From assembly GCF_013408295.1 (NCBI RefSeq), contig NZ_JACBYQ010000002.1, positions 1,116,001 to 1,180,000 on the forward strand: a DNA stretch of 64,000 nucleotides. The letters run 5' to 3'. Positions 42,968 to 50,158 of this stretch are shown piece by piece. Position 1 is the stretch's first letter. Every line of letters starts with the position of its first letter. Position numbers and translations under genes: made by a program. This stretch comes from Psychromicrobium silvestre. GTDB taxonomy: Bacteria > Actinomycetota > Actinomycetes > Actinomycetales > Micrococcaceae. Under the pieces are notes generated by a model, which had not been told where the DNA came from, ran no database searches, and saw only the letters and a program-made list of their open reading frames with translations.

Positions 42968-44062
42968 TCAGGCCACTGGTTGCCGGTCTAAGGCTTCAAG
43001 TTGTTTCACCGCGGCCAGAGCGGCTGCCCGTCCGGCGCGGGTGGCGCCCAAGGTGGAAGCCGAGGCTCCATATCCGACCAGGAGCAGCCGGGGTTCTTTG
43101 ATCACTCGGACGCCGTCCATCACAATTCCACCACCCGGTTCGCGAAGTCGGAGTGGGGCTAGGTGATCCAGTGCGGCCCGGAACCCGGTGGCCCAGAGCA
43201 CAGCGTCCACCGGTTCCGCAGTACCGTCGTCGAAAACCGCGGAGTGCTCGCCGAGCGAGCGCAGTGGTCCGCGGGAGACTAAGATGCCGGAGTCGATGCC
43301 GTTCTGGTACATCTGGGTCATCGGTAAGCCGGTGACCCCGACCACGCTAATCGGCGGTAACCCAGCCCGGGTGCGCTCATTGACAGCCTGTTCGACGTCG
43401 CGACCCCAATCAGGGTTCTTGTCCAGGCACCGGAACTCGGGCGGACGGCGAGTCGACCAAAAGGTATGGGCTCCCACCGCAGCCAATTGCAAAAGGAACT
43501 GGGCTGCGGAGGTGCCACCACCCACCACTAGCACCCGCTCACCCGCAAACTCCTCCGCACTGCGGAAATCATGGGTGTGCAGTTGGCGACCGCGGAAATC
43601 GGCGGCACCCGGATAATAGGGCCAATAGGGTTTATCCCAGGTTCCGGTGCCACTGATCACCAGCCGAGTGCTGAAGTTGCCGGCCTCGGCCGCAACGGTG
43701 AGGGGGCCGCCGTCGTCGGCTGGAGTTTCCACAGTTTCGGGTGCAGACTGCACCGCAGTAACCCGGACCGGGCGCTTCACCTGTAGGTCGTTACGCTCTT
43801 CGAAGGCGGCATAGTATTCGGACACCAATTCGGATGCCGGACGGCCCGGGTCCGGGCTACCCATCGGGAAATCTGGTAGATCATGGATGCCGTGAGCCGC
43901 ACCCAGGGTCAAGGAGGGCCAGCGATGCCGCCAGGCTCCTCCGGGACCCGCATTGGCGTCCAGCACCAAGAAATCAATGCCCGGGCGCAGGCCGCGGCGT
44001 TTGAGGTGATACGCGGCCGAGAGCCCTGCCTGGCCTGCACCGATGACGATGATCTGATACAT
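42968..44062 (-). CDS. FAD/NAD(P)-dependent flavoprotein monooxygenase-like protein
   Basis: A 364-residue two-dinucleotide-binding protein: FAD site VIGAGQAGLSAAYHLKRRG at the N-terminus, NAD(P) site VLVVGGGTSAAQFLLQLAAVG in the middle, and the ATGFR motif near the C-terminus. It resembles CzcO-type proteins and short flavin monooxygenases. Substrate is unknown. It runs downstream of and in the same direction as nothing obvious; the purU start is 21 bases past its stop, so both could share a transcript. Confidence 0.85.
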   Translation of the reverse strand: MYQIIVIGAGQAGLSAAYHLKRRGLRPGIDFLVLDANAGPGGAWRHRWPSLTLGAAHGIHDLPDFPMGSPDPGRPASELVSEYYAAFEERNDLQVKRPVRVTAVQSAPETVETPADDGGPLTVAAEAGNFSTRLVISGTGTWDKPYWPYYPGAADFRGRQLHTHDFRSAEEFAGERVLVVGGGTSAAQFLLQLAAVGAHTFWSTRRPPEFRCLDKNPDWGRDVEQAVNERTRAGLPPISVVGVTGLPMTQMYQNGIDSGILVSRGPLRSLGEHSAVFDDGTAEPVDAVLWATGFRAALDHLAPLRLREPGGGIVMDGVRVIKEPRLLLVGYGASASTLGATRAGRAAALAAVKQLEALDRQPVA

Positions 44063-44154
44063 GTTTCGGTCAACGAGCCAAACCGGGTGGTAATTCCCGC
44101 GGAAGGCACTGGGATGCCTGATCGCTCGATCACTGGCGTTGCTAGGCTGACCGA

Positions 44155-44685
44155 ATGCAGATTAGTCTCCGCTCCTTTGAACCGGAATCCGAGGCAGAAG
44201 AACTCGCCAAATTTCTGAGCGAGAATCGCTGGCCCTTCCACGTCTACAGCGAGCTGACCCTGGAAGGGGTACGTACCAGGATTGCCGAAGGCGCATATGT
44301 GAATGAGGATAGGCAGACTTTTTGGATCGAAACTCCGGAACGGGTAGGGATCGCAGTCCTGGAGGACCTTCAGGACGACGCCCCACTCTTCGATCTCCGC
44401 CTTGCCGAGAGCGTCAGGGGCCAGGGCATCGCGGCTGCCGCACTTGGGGCGTTGACCGCCTTGGTCTTTGAACGTTTTCCGGACGTTCGTCGCTTCGAGG
44501 GACAGACCAGGCAGGACAATTTGGCGATGCGTCGGACCTTTCTCAAGAACGGCTTCGTCAAAGAAGCGCATTACCGTCAAGGCTGGCCGACGGCGGATGG
44601 CCGCTACCTGGACTCGGTGGCCTATGCGATCTTGCGTCAAGACTTTGAGACCGGCCAAACCACGCCGGTGGATTGGCAAGACTGA
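44155..44685 (+). CDS. GNAT family N-acetyltransferase
   Basis: A 176-residue acetyltransferase of the RimJ/RimL-like GNAT group. The acetyl-CoA binding motif A appears as LRLAESVRGQGIAAAALGALTALVF, followed by the typical NLAMRRTFLKNGFVKEAHYRQGW. Its target (protein N-terminus, amino acid or drug) cannot be read from sequence. The ATG at 44155 follows a weak TAGG site. Confidence 0.9.
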   Translation: MQISLRSFEPESEAEELAKFLSENRWPFHVYSELTLEGVRTRIAEGAYVNEDRQTFWIETPERVGIAVLEDLQDDAPLFDLRLAESVRGQGIAAAALGALTALVFERFPDVRRFEGQTRQDNLAMRRTFLKNGFVKEAHYRQGWPTADGRYLDSVAYAILRQDFETGQTTPVDWQD

Positions 44686-44761
44686 GCCAAGACAGAGCAA
44701 TGCAGGAATTCTCGATCGTCGCGGATGCTGACTCGGGCCATGGGCTGAGCTAAACTGAGGA

Positions 44762-44863
44762 GGTCGCGACTGGCGTAAGGTGGTCCACCACCGGGGAGCG
44801 ACACGGGGGCAACCCCACACGCAGACCATGGATCGAACGCCTGGGACCGGGGTCATCTCTGCC
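44762..44863 (+). ncRNA. ZTP (pfl) riboswitch before glyA-folD
   Basis: The leader contains the two conserved halves of the pfl/ZTP aptamer in order: GCGACTGGCG (from 44766) with the GGTGGTCCACCACCGGGGAGCG hairpin region, then after a variable linker CGCCTGGGACC (from 44839). This RNA senses ZMP/ZTP, which accumulate when 10-formyl-THF is short, and is known upstream of folate and one-carbon genes such as glyA and folD, exactly as here. Confidence 0.85.
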
Positions 44864-44928
44864 GCTGATGTCGTGAGTATCAGCCGGTAGTCTGACCAGT
44901 AGAAATCCCTTCGTCTTCAGGAGCATCC

Positions 44929-46206
44929 ATGTCGAACGATCCCTCGAATCTTCCCCTTGCCGAACTCGACCCCGAAATTGCCCAGGTCCTCAAGGACGAA
45001 TTGGGCCGTCAGCGCGACACCCTGGAAATGATCGCCTCGGAGAACTTCGCTCCCCGTGCCGTGCTGGAAGCCCAGGGCTCGGTATTGACCAATAAATATG
45101 CCGAAGGTTACCCCGGGCGGCGTTATTACGGTGGCTGCGAGTACGTTGACGTCGCCGAGAACCTCGCCATTGACCGAGTTAAGTCGCTCTTCGGAGCCAA
45201 CTATGCCAATGTGCAACCGCATTCTGGCGCGCAGGCCAATGCGGCTGCTCTTGCGGCAATGCTCAACCCGGGCGAGAAGATTCTCGGCCTCTCGCTGGCT
45301 CATGGCGGGCACTTGACGCACGGCATGAAGCTGAACTTCTCCGGGAAGCTATACCAGGTAGCCGCGTACCAGGTGGAGGAAGATACCTTCCGAATCGATA
45401 TGGACAAGCTACGGGAGCAGGCTAAGGCCGAGCGTCCGCAGGTGATTATCGCCGGTTGGTCGGCCTACCCGCGGCACCTGGACTTCGCGGCTTTCCGATC
45501 CATTGCCGATGAGGTCGGCGCGCTGCTCTGGACCGATATGGCGCATTTCGCAGGCCTGGTCGCCGCCGGACTGCACCCCTCGCCGGTGCCTTATTCCGAC
45601 GTCGTGACCTCCACCGTGCATAAGACTCTGGCGGGTCCGCGCTCCGGTGTGATCTTGGCAAATGATTCGGAACGTTGGGCGAAGAAGCTCAATTCCGCGG
45701 TGTTCCCCGGGCAGCAAGGCGGCCCACTGATGCACGTCATTGCGGCCAAGGCGGTGGCTTTCAAGGTGGCAGCTTCGGCCGAGTTCAAGGAGCGCCAGGA
45801 ACGAGTGCTAGAAGGTGCCCGAATCTTGGCGGATCGTCTGAACCAGCCCGATCTGACCGCGGCCGGTGTTTCGGTGCTGACCGGTGGTACCGATGTTCAC
45901 TTAGTACTAGTGGACCTGCGCAACTCTGCGCTGGACGGACAGCAGGCTGAGGATCTACTCCATAGCATCGGGATCACGGTGAACCGCAACGCAGTGCCCT
46001 TTGACCCGCGTCCGCCGATGGTCACCTCCGGTCTGCGAATCGGCACCCCGGCCTTGGCTACCCGCGGCTTTGGTGGCACCGAATTTACCGAGGTCGCCGA
46101 GATTATTGCTTTGGCTCTGAAGGGCGGAAGCTCCGTTGAGGAACTACGCGCCCGGGTAGACAAGCTGGCGGCGGACTTCCCGCTTTACCCCGGATTGGAG
46201 GGCTGA
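44929..46206 (+). CDS. glyA: Serine hydroxymethyltransferase
   Basis: PLP enzyme converting serine and THF to glycine and 5,10-methylene-THF. The 425-residue protein has [33 protein letters not shown] at the substrate site and the PLP-binding Lys232 in [13 protein letters not shown]. It starts with ATG after CAGGAG. It lies under a ZTP riboswitch and 2 bases before folD, forming a one-carbon operon. Confidence 0.97.
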   Translation: MSNDPSNLPLAELDPEIAQVLKDELGRQRDTLEMIASENFAPRAVLEAQGSVLTNKYAEGYPGRRYYGGCEYVDVAENLAIDRVKSLFGANYANVQPHSGAQANAAALAAMLNPGEKILGLSLAHGGHLTHGMKLNFSGKLYQVAAYQVEEDTFRIDMDKLREQAKAERPQVIIAGWSAYPRHLDFAAFRSIADEVGALLWTDMAHFAGLVAAGLHPSPVPYSDVVTSTVHKTLAGPRSGVILANDSERWAKKLNSAVFPGQQGGPLMHVIAAKAVAFKVAASAEFKERQERVLEGARILADRLNQPDLTAAGVSVLTGGTDVHLVLVDLRNSALDGQQAEDLLHSIGITVNRNAVPFDPRPPMVTSGLRIGTPALATRGFGGTEFTEVAEIIALALKGGSSVEELRARVDKLAADFPLYPGLEG

Positions 46207-46208
46207 AC

Positions 46209-47090
46209 ATGACGGCTCAGATTTTGGACGGCGAACGCGCGGCTACCGAGGTCAAATCCGAACTCGTGGAGCGGATCGCCGCGCTGACTGCTCGTGGGAT
46301 AGCTCCTGGCCTGGCTACCGTTCTGGTGGGGGATGATGCCCCCAGCCATGCATATGTACGGATGAAGCACCGGGATGCTTCGGCGCTGGGTTTCGCCTCG
46401 TTCGAGCGTCGGCTACCCGCCGAAACCAGTCAAGAAGAGCTCGACGCGGTGATCGATGAGCTCAATGCCAATCCGGAGGTGCACGGCATTTTGGTGCAGA
46501 TCCCGCTGCCCAAGCACCTGGATGAGCAAGCCGTGCTGGAACGGATTGACCCAGCCAAGGACGCCGATGGTCTGCATCCGGTCAATCTCGGCAAACTGGT
46601 GCTCAACGTGAACGGCCCCATCGACTCACCGCTGCCCTGCACCCCGGTCGGAGCCATCCAACTCATGCTCCGCAATGACATCGAGCTGGCGGGTAAGAAC
46701 ATTGTGGTGGTCGGCCGTGGCATCACCGTGGGCCGGGCCCTCGGGCTGCTACTCACTCGACGTTCGATCAACGCCACTGTCACTCTCACCCATACCGGAA
46801 CCAAGGATCTGCCCGCCCACCTGCGGCAGGCCGACGTCGTTATCTCAGCGGTTGGTGTGCCGCACCTGATCAAGGCGGAAGACCTCAAACCCGGTGTGGT
46901 GGTGCTCGACGTCGGAGTGTCACGGGAGTTCGATGAAGCTACCGGTAAACCGAAATTGCTGGGAGATATTGACCCGGCGGCCGCTGAAGTGGCGGCCTGG
47001 CTCTCGCCGAACCCCGGCGGAGTGGGTCCGATGACCCGAGCCATGCTGATGAGCAATGTGGTCGCGGCGGCTGAGCGGCTAAGCGCCTGA
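46209..47090 (+). CDS. folD: Methylenetetrahydrofolate dehydrogenase/cyclohydrolase
   Basis: Bifunctional enzyme making 10-formyl-THF from methylene-THF. The 293-residue protein has the catalytic-site segment [14 protein letters not shown] (Lys in YxxxK), the signature [12 protein letters not shown], the NADP-binding [16 protein letters not shown] and the C-terminal [14 protein letters not shown]. It follows glyA by two bases and shares its riboswitch control. Confidence 0.96.
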   Translation: MTAQILDGERAATEVKSELVERIAALTARGIAPGLATVLVGDDAPSHAYVRMKHRDASALGFASFERRLPAETSQEELDAVIDELNANPEVHGILVQIPLPKHLDEQAVLERIDPAKDADGLHPVNLGKLVLNVNGPIDSPLPCTPVGAIQLMLRNDIELAGKNIVVVGRGITVGRALGLLLTRRSINATVTLTHTGTKDLPAHLRQADVVISAVGVPHLIKAEDLKPGVVVLDVGVSREFDEATGKPKLLGDIDPAAAEVAAWLSPNPGGVGPMTRAMLMSNVVAAAERLSA

Positions 47091-47135
47091 GCTAGATACT
47101 CCTGCGTTAGATACTCCCGGGCTAGATACTCCCGG
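47091..47135. repeat. Three tandem 15-bp repeats before the two-component genes
   Basis: Units GCTAGATACTCCTGC, GTTAGATACTCCCGG and GCTAGATACTCCCGG lie end to end from 47091. Each contains the half-site ATACTCC of the operator at 47126, so the array could be amplified regulator half-sites. Confidence 0.75.
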
Positions 47136-47143
47136 GGGAGTAC
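47126..47143. promoter_or_regulatory. Putative response-regulator operator 1
   Basis: ATACTCCC-GG-GGGAGTAC is a near-perfect inverted repeat 34 bases before the histidine kinase gene. Its right half recurs at 48993-49010 before the SHOCT gene. Confidence 0.6.
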
Positions 47144-47176
47144 ATGGCGGCTGCCCGGAAACGCTAGGCTCGAGAA

Positions 47177-48292
47177 GTGAAATTCCGGGCAGCCTATGTT
47201 CGCACCGCGGTGATTGTTGTGCTGCTGGTGCTAATAGGCGTGGCTGGTAGCAGATTTGCGCTCCGCTGGCAGCCCGAGGCTAGGCATCTGGATTTCTGGG
47301 CTTATCTCTGCTTAGTTGCTGGCCCGCTTAGCCTGCTACTGCGGCACAAGTTCCCTGTCCTTATGGTGGGCTGTGCGCTGTTTTTTAGTGGGCTCTATCT
47401 CGTGCGGGGATACCCGACCGGCCCGCAGGCGCTCACCTTTGTGGTGGCAATCATTTTTGCGTTAATCGCGGGTCGTCGGCTGGCTGCCTGGATCGGCATC
47501 GGGCTGGGAGTGCTCGGGGTTGTCGTGGTCAACGCCCTGGCGGGCGGGGAGTACTGGGCTGTCAAAGCCTCCGCCCTGAGTGCTTGGTTGATCATCCTGG
47601 GCTTGATTGGCACCGGGATCCGGCTACGAGTGGAGCGAATCGAGCAGAGCAGGCGTCGCCGTCAGGAAAGGATGGCGGCCGCTCGAAGTGCCGAAAGGCT
47701 TGCGCTGGCCAGAGATATTCACGATGTGGTGGCGCATTCGCTCTCAACTATCAATGTCCGGGCCTCGGTGGCTTTGCACCTGGCACAGAAGGATCCGAGC
47801 CAGATTGAGCCAGCCCTGCAAGCGATCAAGAGCACCAGCAAGGAAGCGCTCGATGAGGTTCGCGAGCTGCTGGGGGTACTCCGAGAGGACGCACCGCTGG
47901 TACCCGCCAGCCTGCTGGAACGGCTACCCAAACTGATCGAAGACGCCCGCGGTACCGGCCTGCAGGTCAGCCTGCAAAGCAATCTGAGCCAGCCGCTCAG
48001 TGCCGAGCAGGAGGCAGCCAGCTATCGGATCATCCAGGAAGCCCTGACCAATATTGTCCGGCACGCGGGTGCCCAGCAAGTTTCGGTGGCGCTCAATAGT
48101 GCTGCTGGCTGGTTGAGGATCACGGTGGACGACGACGGCCGCGGACTTCAGGGGAACGCCGAAGGAAATGGCCTGCCGGGAATCAGGGAGCGAGTGTCCG
48201 GGCTGGGTGGCACCGTTGAGTTCCAGCCACGGCATCCCGGCCTGAGTGTTCAGGTTGCCGTTCCCTTGTCCCAAGAGAAGGTGAAGCCATGA
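47177..48292 (+). CDS. NarL-type sensor histidine kinase
   Basis: A 371-residue membrane sensor: about six N-terminal helices without a large outer domain, a HisKA_3 region with the phosphorylated His182 (ARDIHDVVAHSLS) and an HATPase domain with EALTNIVRHA and VDDDGRGL. Sensors of this intramembrane type often respond to envelope stress. GTG start. The ATGA overlap with the response regulator shows a pair. Confidence 0.9.
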   Translation: MKFRAAYVRTAVIVVLLVLIGVAGSRFALRWQPEARHLDFWAYLCLVAGPLSLLLRHKFPVLMVGCALFFSGLYLVRGYPTGPQALTFVVAIIFALIAGRRLAAWIGIGLGVLGVVVVNALAGGEYWAVKASALSAWLIILGLIGTGIRLRVERIEQSRRRRQERMAAARSAERLALARDIHDVVAHSLSTINVRASVALHLAQKDPSQIEPALQAIKSTSKEALDEVRELLGVLREDAPLVPASLLERLPKLIEDARGTGLQVSLQSNLSQPLSAEQEAASYRIIQEALTNIVRHAGAQQVSVALNSAAGWLRITVDDDGRGLQGNAEGNGLPGIRERVSGLGGTVEFQPRHPGLSVQVAVPLSQEKVKP

Positions 48293-48984
48293 GCGAGCGC
48301 ATCGCCGTCTTGCTAGCCGACGATCAGAAGCTCATCCGAGCCGGATTCTCCGCGCTAATTAACGCGGAAGAAGATATGCAGGTGGTGGCCGAATGCGGCA
48401 CCGGTGCGGAAGCGCTCAGACTGGCCAGACAGCACCGCCCCGAGGTGGTGCTGATGGATATCAGGATGCCCGATGGTGATGGTTTGGCTGCTACCGCAAA
48501 AATCAGCGCCGAACCCGCGCTCGCGGGCACAAAGGTGATCATCCTGACCACCTTCGAACTGGACGAGTACATTATTGAGGCAGTCCGGGCCGGAGCGGCG
48601 GGGTTCCTGGTCAAGGACACCGAGCCAGCCGAACTGCTTAGAGCAATCCGGGTGGTGGCAGAGGGGGATGCCTTGCTTTCGCCCTCGGTCACCAGGAAGA
48701 TGCTTGCCCAGCTGGCGCAGCGTGCCCACACCGTGCACTTACCACCGGGGTTTGACGCCTTGACCGAACGAGAACGTGAGGTACTGAGCTTGGTGGGTGA
48801 GGGCTGCAATAACGCGGAGCTTGCGCATCGATTGTTCATCACCCCGTTGACTGCGAAAACTCACGTCTCAAGGATTATGACTAAGTTGGGGGCGCGAGAT
48901 AGGTCGCAACTAGTGGTGCTGGCCTATGAGTCCGGGCTGGTGCAACTGGGCCGTTTAGAACGGGACCCGTACTCAGGCTCATAG
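48289..48984 (+). CDS. NarL/LuxR-type response regulator
   Basis: A 231-residue DNA-binding regulator. The receiver domain has acidic pocket Asp11-Asp12, phospho-acceptor Asp57 (VVLMDIRMPDG) and the conserved Lys in FLVKDTEP. The C-terminal LuxR helix-turn-helix spans about residues 155-215 (LTEREREVLSLVGEGCNNAELAHRLFITPLTAKTHVSRI). Likely targets are its own operon and the SHOCT gene, both preceded by a GGGAGTAC motif. Confidence 0.93.
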   Translation: MSERIAVLLADDQKLIRAGFSALINAEEDMQVVAECGTGAEALRLARQHRPEVVLMDIRMPDGDGLAATAKISAEPALAGTKVIILTTFELDEYIIEAVRAGAAGFLVKDTEPAELLRAIRVVAEGDALLSPSVTRKMLAQLAQRAHTVHLPPGFDALTEREREVLSLVGEGCNNAELAHRLFITPLTAKTHVSRIMTKLGARDRSQLVVLAYESGLVQLGRLERDPYSGS

Positions 48985-48992
48985 CCCGGCTC

Positions 48993-49010
48993 GTAAACCC
49001 AGGGGAGTAC
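48993..49010. promoter_or_regulatory. Putative response-regulator operator 2
   Basis: GTAAACCC-AG-GGGAGTAC repeats the spacing and right half of the site at 47126; the left half is weaker. It lies about 100 bases before the SHOCT gene. Confidence 0.5.
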
Positions 49011-49112
49011 GCCGGACCGCTCAGGTGACTCCCGCCGTCGGACGCACTTCCCGTGTCGAAGAAACAGACTTGAGATAAGGCCAAAGCGGCTGCATCAATC
49101 TGAGGAGTTGTC

Positions 49113-49379
49113 ATGTTTACATCAATGGTCACAGCGGTTGCGGCGCACGGCGCCTGGGCTGGTCCCGGATTCTTTCCCTTGTTCCTGATCTTCCCCTTCA
49201 TCTGGATCCTGCTGATCGGTTTCTTCATCTTCTTCGGCCGTCGGATGTGGTGGCGGAACCGCCAAACCACTTCCCGGCAAGGGGCGGAGTCCGTGCTCCG
49301 GGAGCGATACGCCCGTGGTGAGGTGGATGAGACCGAATACCGGGCCCGGCTGGAGGTGCTGCGCGCGGACCACCGCTAG
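49113..49379 (+). CDS. Small SHOCT-domain membrane protein
   Basis: An 88-residue protein with one strong membrane helix (about residues 18-42, FPLFLIFPFIWILLIGFFIFF) followed by a basic stretch and a C-terminal SHOCT domain (AESVLRERYARGEVDETEYRARLEVL). SHOCT domains are short oligomerisation or interaction modules. The ATG follows GAGGAG. Its place after the two-component pair and behind a matching operator suggests it is a target. Confidence 0.85.
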   Translation: MFTSMVTAVAAHGAWAGPGFFPLFLIFPFIWILLIGFFIFFGRRMWWRNRQTTSRQGAESVLRERYARGEVDETEYRARLEVLRADHR

Positions 49380-49396
49380 CTCTGCCAGGCTTTTCG

Positions 49397-49465
49397 AACG
49401 CTGTGATCCTTGGAACCGTTCTTGTTCACTCAAAACGGTTCCAAGGATCACAGCGTTTTCTTTTG
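49397..49465 (+). terminator. Terminator with a perfect 24-bp stem
   Basis: 49397-49420 and 49434-49457 are exact inverted repeats with a 13-base loop, followed by TTTTCTTTTGATTT. It ends the SHOCT transcript and insulates the tetR operon. Confidence 0.85.
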
Positions 49466-49466
49466 A

Positions 49467-49498
49467 TTTGCACATAGTGCAAAGTTGCACTTAGTGTA
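49467..49498. promoter_or_regulatory. TetR operator, two palindromes in tandem
   Basis: TTTGCACATAGTGCAAA (49467-49483) is a perfect inverted repeat with a 3-base centre. TTGCACTTAGTGTA (49485-49498) is a second, imperfect copy 17 bases on. Together they cover the likely promoter (TTGCAC as -35, TAGTGT as -10) and end six bases before the tetR GTG, fitting autorepression of a leaderless transcript. Confidence 0.75.
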
Positions 49499-49503
49499 TT
49501 TAC

Positions 49504-50145
49504 GTGAATCAAAGCACCGAGGCGCCGAATCGGCGTGAACTCAATAAGGCGGCGACCAGAGAAGCAATTGTGAATGCGGCCCTGGAACTGCTGCGGAGCA
49601 AGGGCCTGAACAATTTCACCGTGGAGGATGTGGCTGAGGCCGCAGGAATCTCCCGGCGAACCTTTTTCAATTACTTTTCCTCTGCGGAAGCCGCTATTGC
49701 CTCGACGTCGGAAGCATTTCTGGAACAGATCACCGAGAAATTTTCTGAACGCCCTGCCCAGGAACCACTGTTGGACTCCGCCCTGCAGGCGCTCCGTGCG
49801 CTCGCCGATCCAACCAAGTTGGCCATCGTGGCAGAGGTGTACAGCCTGACCTGGCAATACGATACGATCGGGCGCTTTCAGTCAGAGATCTGGGGTGACT
49901 GCGAAGCGAAGCTTGTCGAGGCGGCAGCCCTCCGAATCGACCCGGAAGCGAATGTGCTCTATCTGCGGTCGCTGATCGGCTCCATTATGGCCTGCGGAAA
50001 GGCCTCGATGGAGGTCTGGTTCGCTAAGCACGGCACCACGATCAGCCCTGAATCGCTGGACGACCTACAAAAACTTCTCATCGAAGCCATCGGCCACTTG
50101 CGCGACGGTTTCGTGCTCAGCAGCCCCCAAGACTCTCAAGAATAG
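49504..50145 (+). CDS. TetR-family transcriptional regulator
   Basis: A 213-residue repressor. The N-terminal helix-turn-helix (about residues 15-62) reads REAIVNAALELLRSKGLNNFTVEDVAEAAGISRRTFFNYF. The C-terminal part is the ligand-binding and dimer region. It starts with GTG just behind two palindromes and lies 13 bases before the MMPL exporter gene, so it almost certainly controls that exporter in response to a transported compound. Confidence 0.93.
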   Translation: MNQSTEAPNRRELNKAATREAIVNAALELLRSKGLNNFTVEDVAEAAGISRRTFFNYFSSAEAAIASTSEAFLEQITEKFSERPAQEPLLDSALQALRALADPTKLAIVAEVYSLTWQYDTIGRFQSEIWGDCEAKLVEAAALRIDPEANVLYLRSLIGSIMACGKASMEVWFAKHGTTISPESLDDLQKLLIEAIGHLRDGFVLSSPQDSQE

Positions 50146-50158
50146 AACGGACTCTACA

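Noticed and set aside
47091-47135. Riboswitch or attenuator before the two-component genes
   Set aside because: The tandem repeats give no stable aptamer-like fold; regulator half-sites explain them better.
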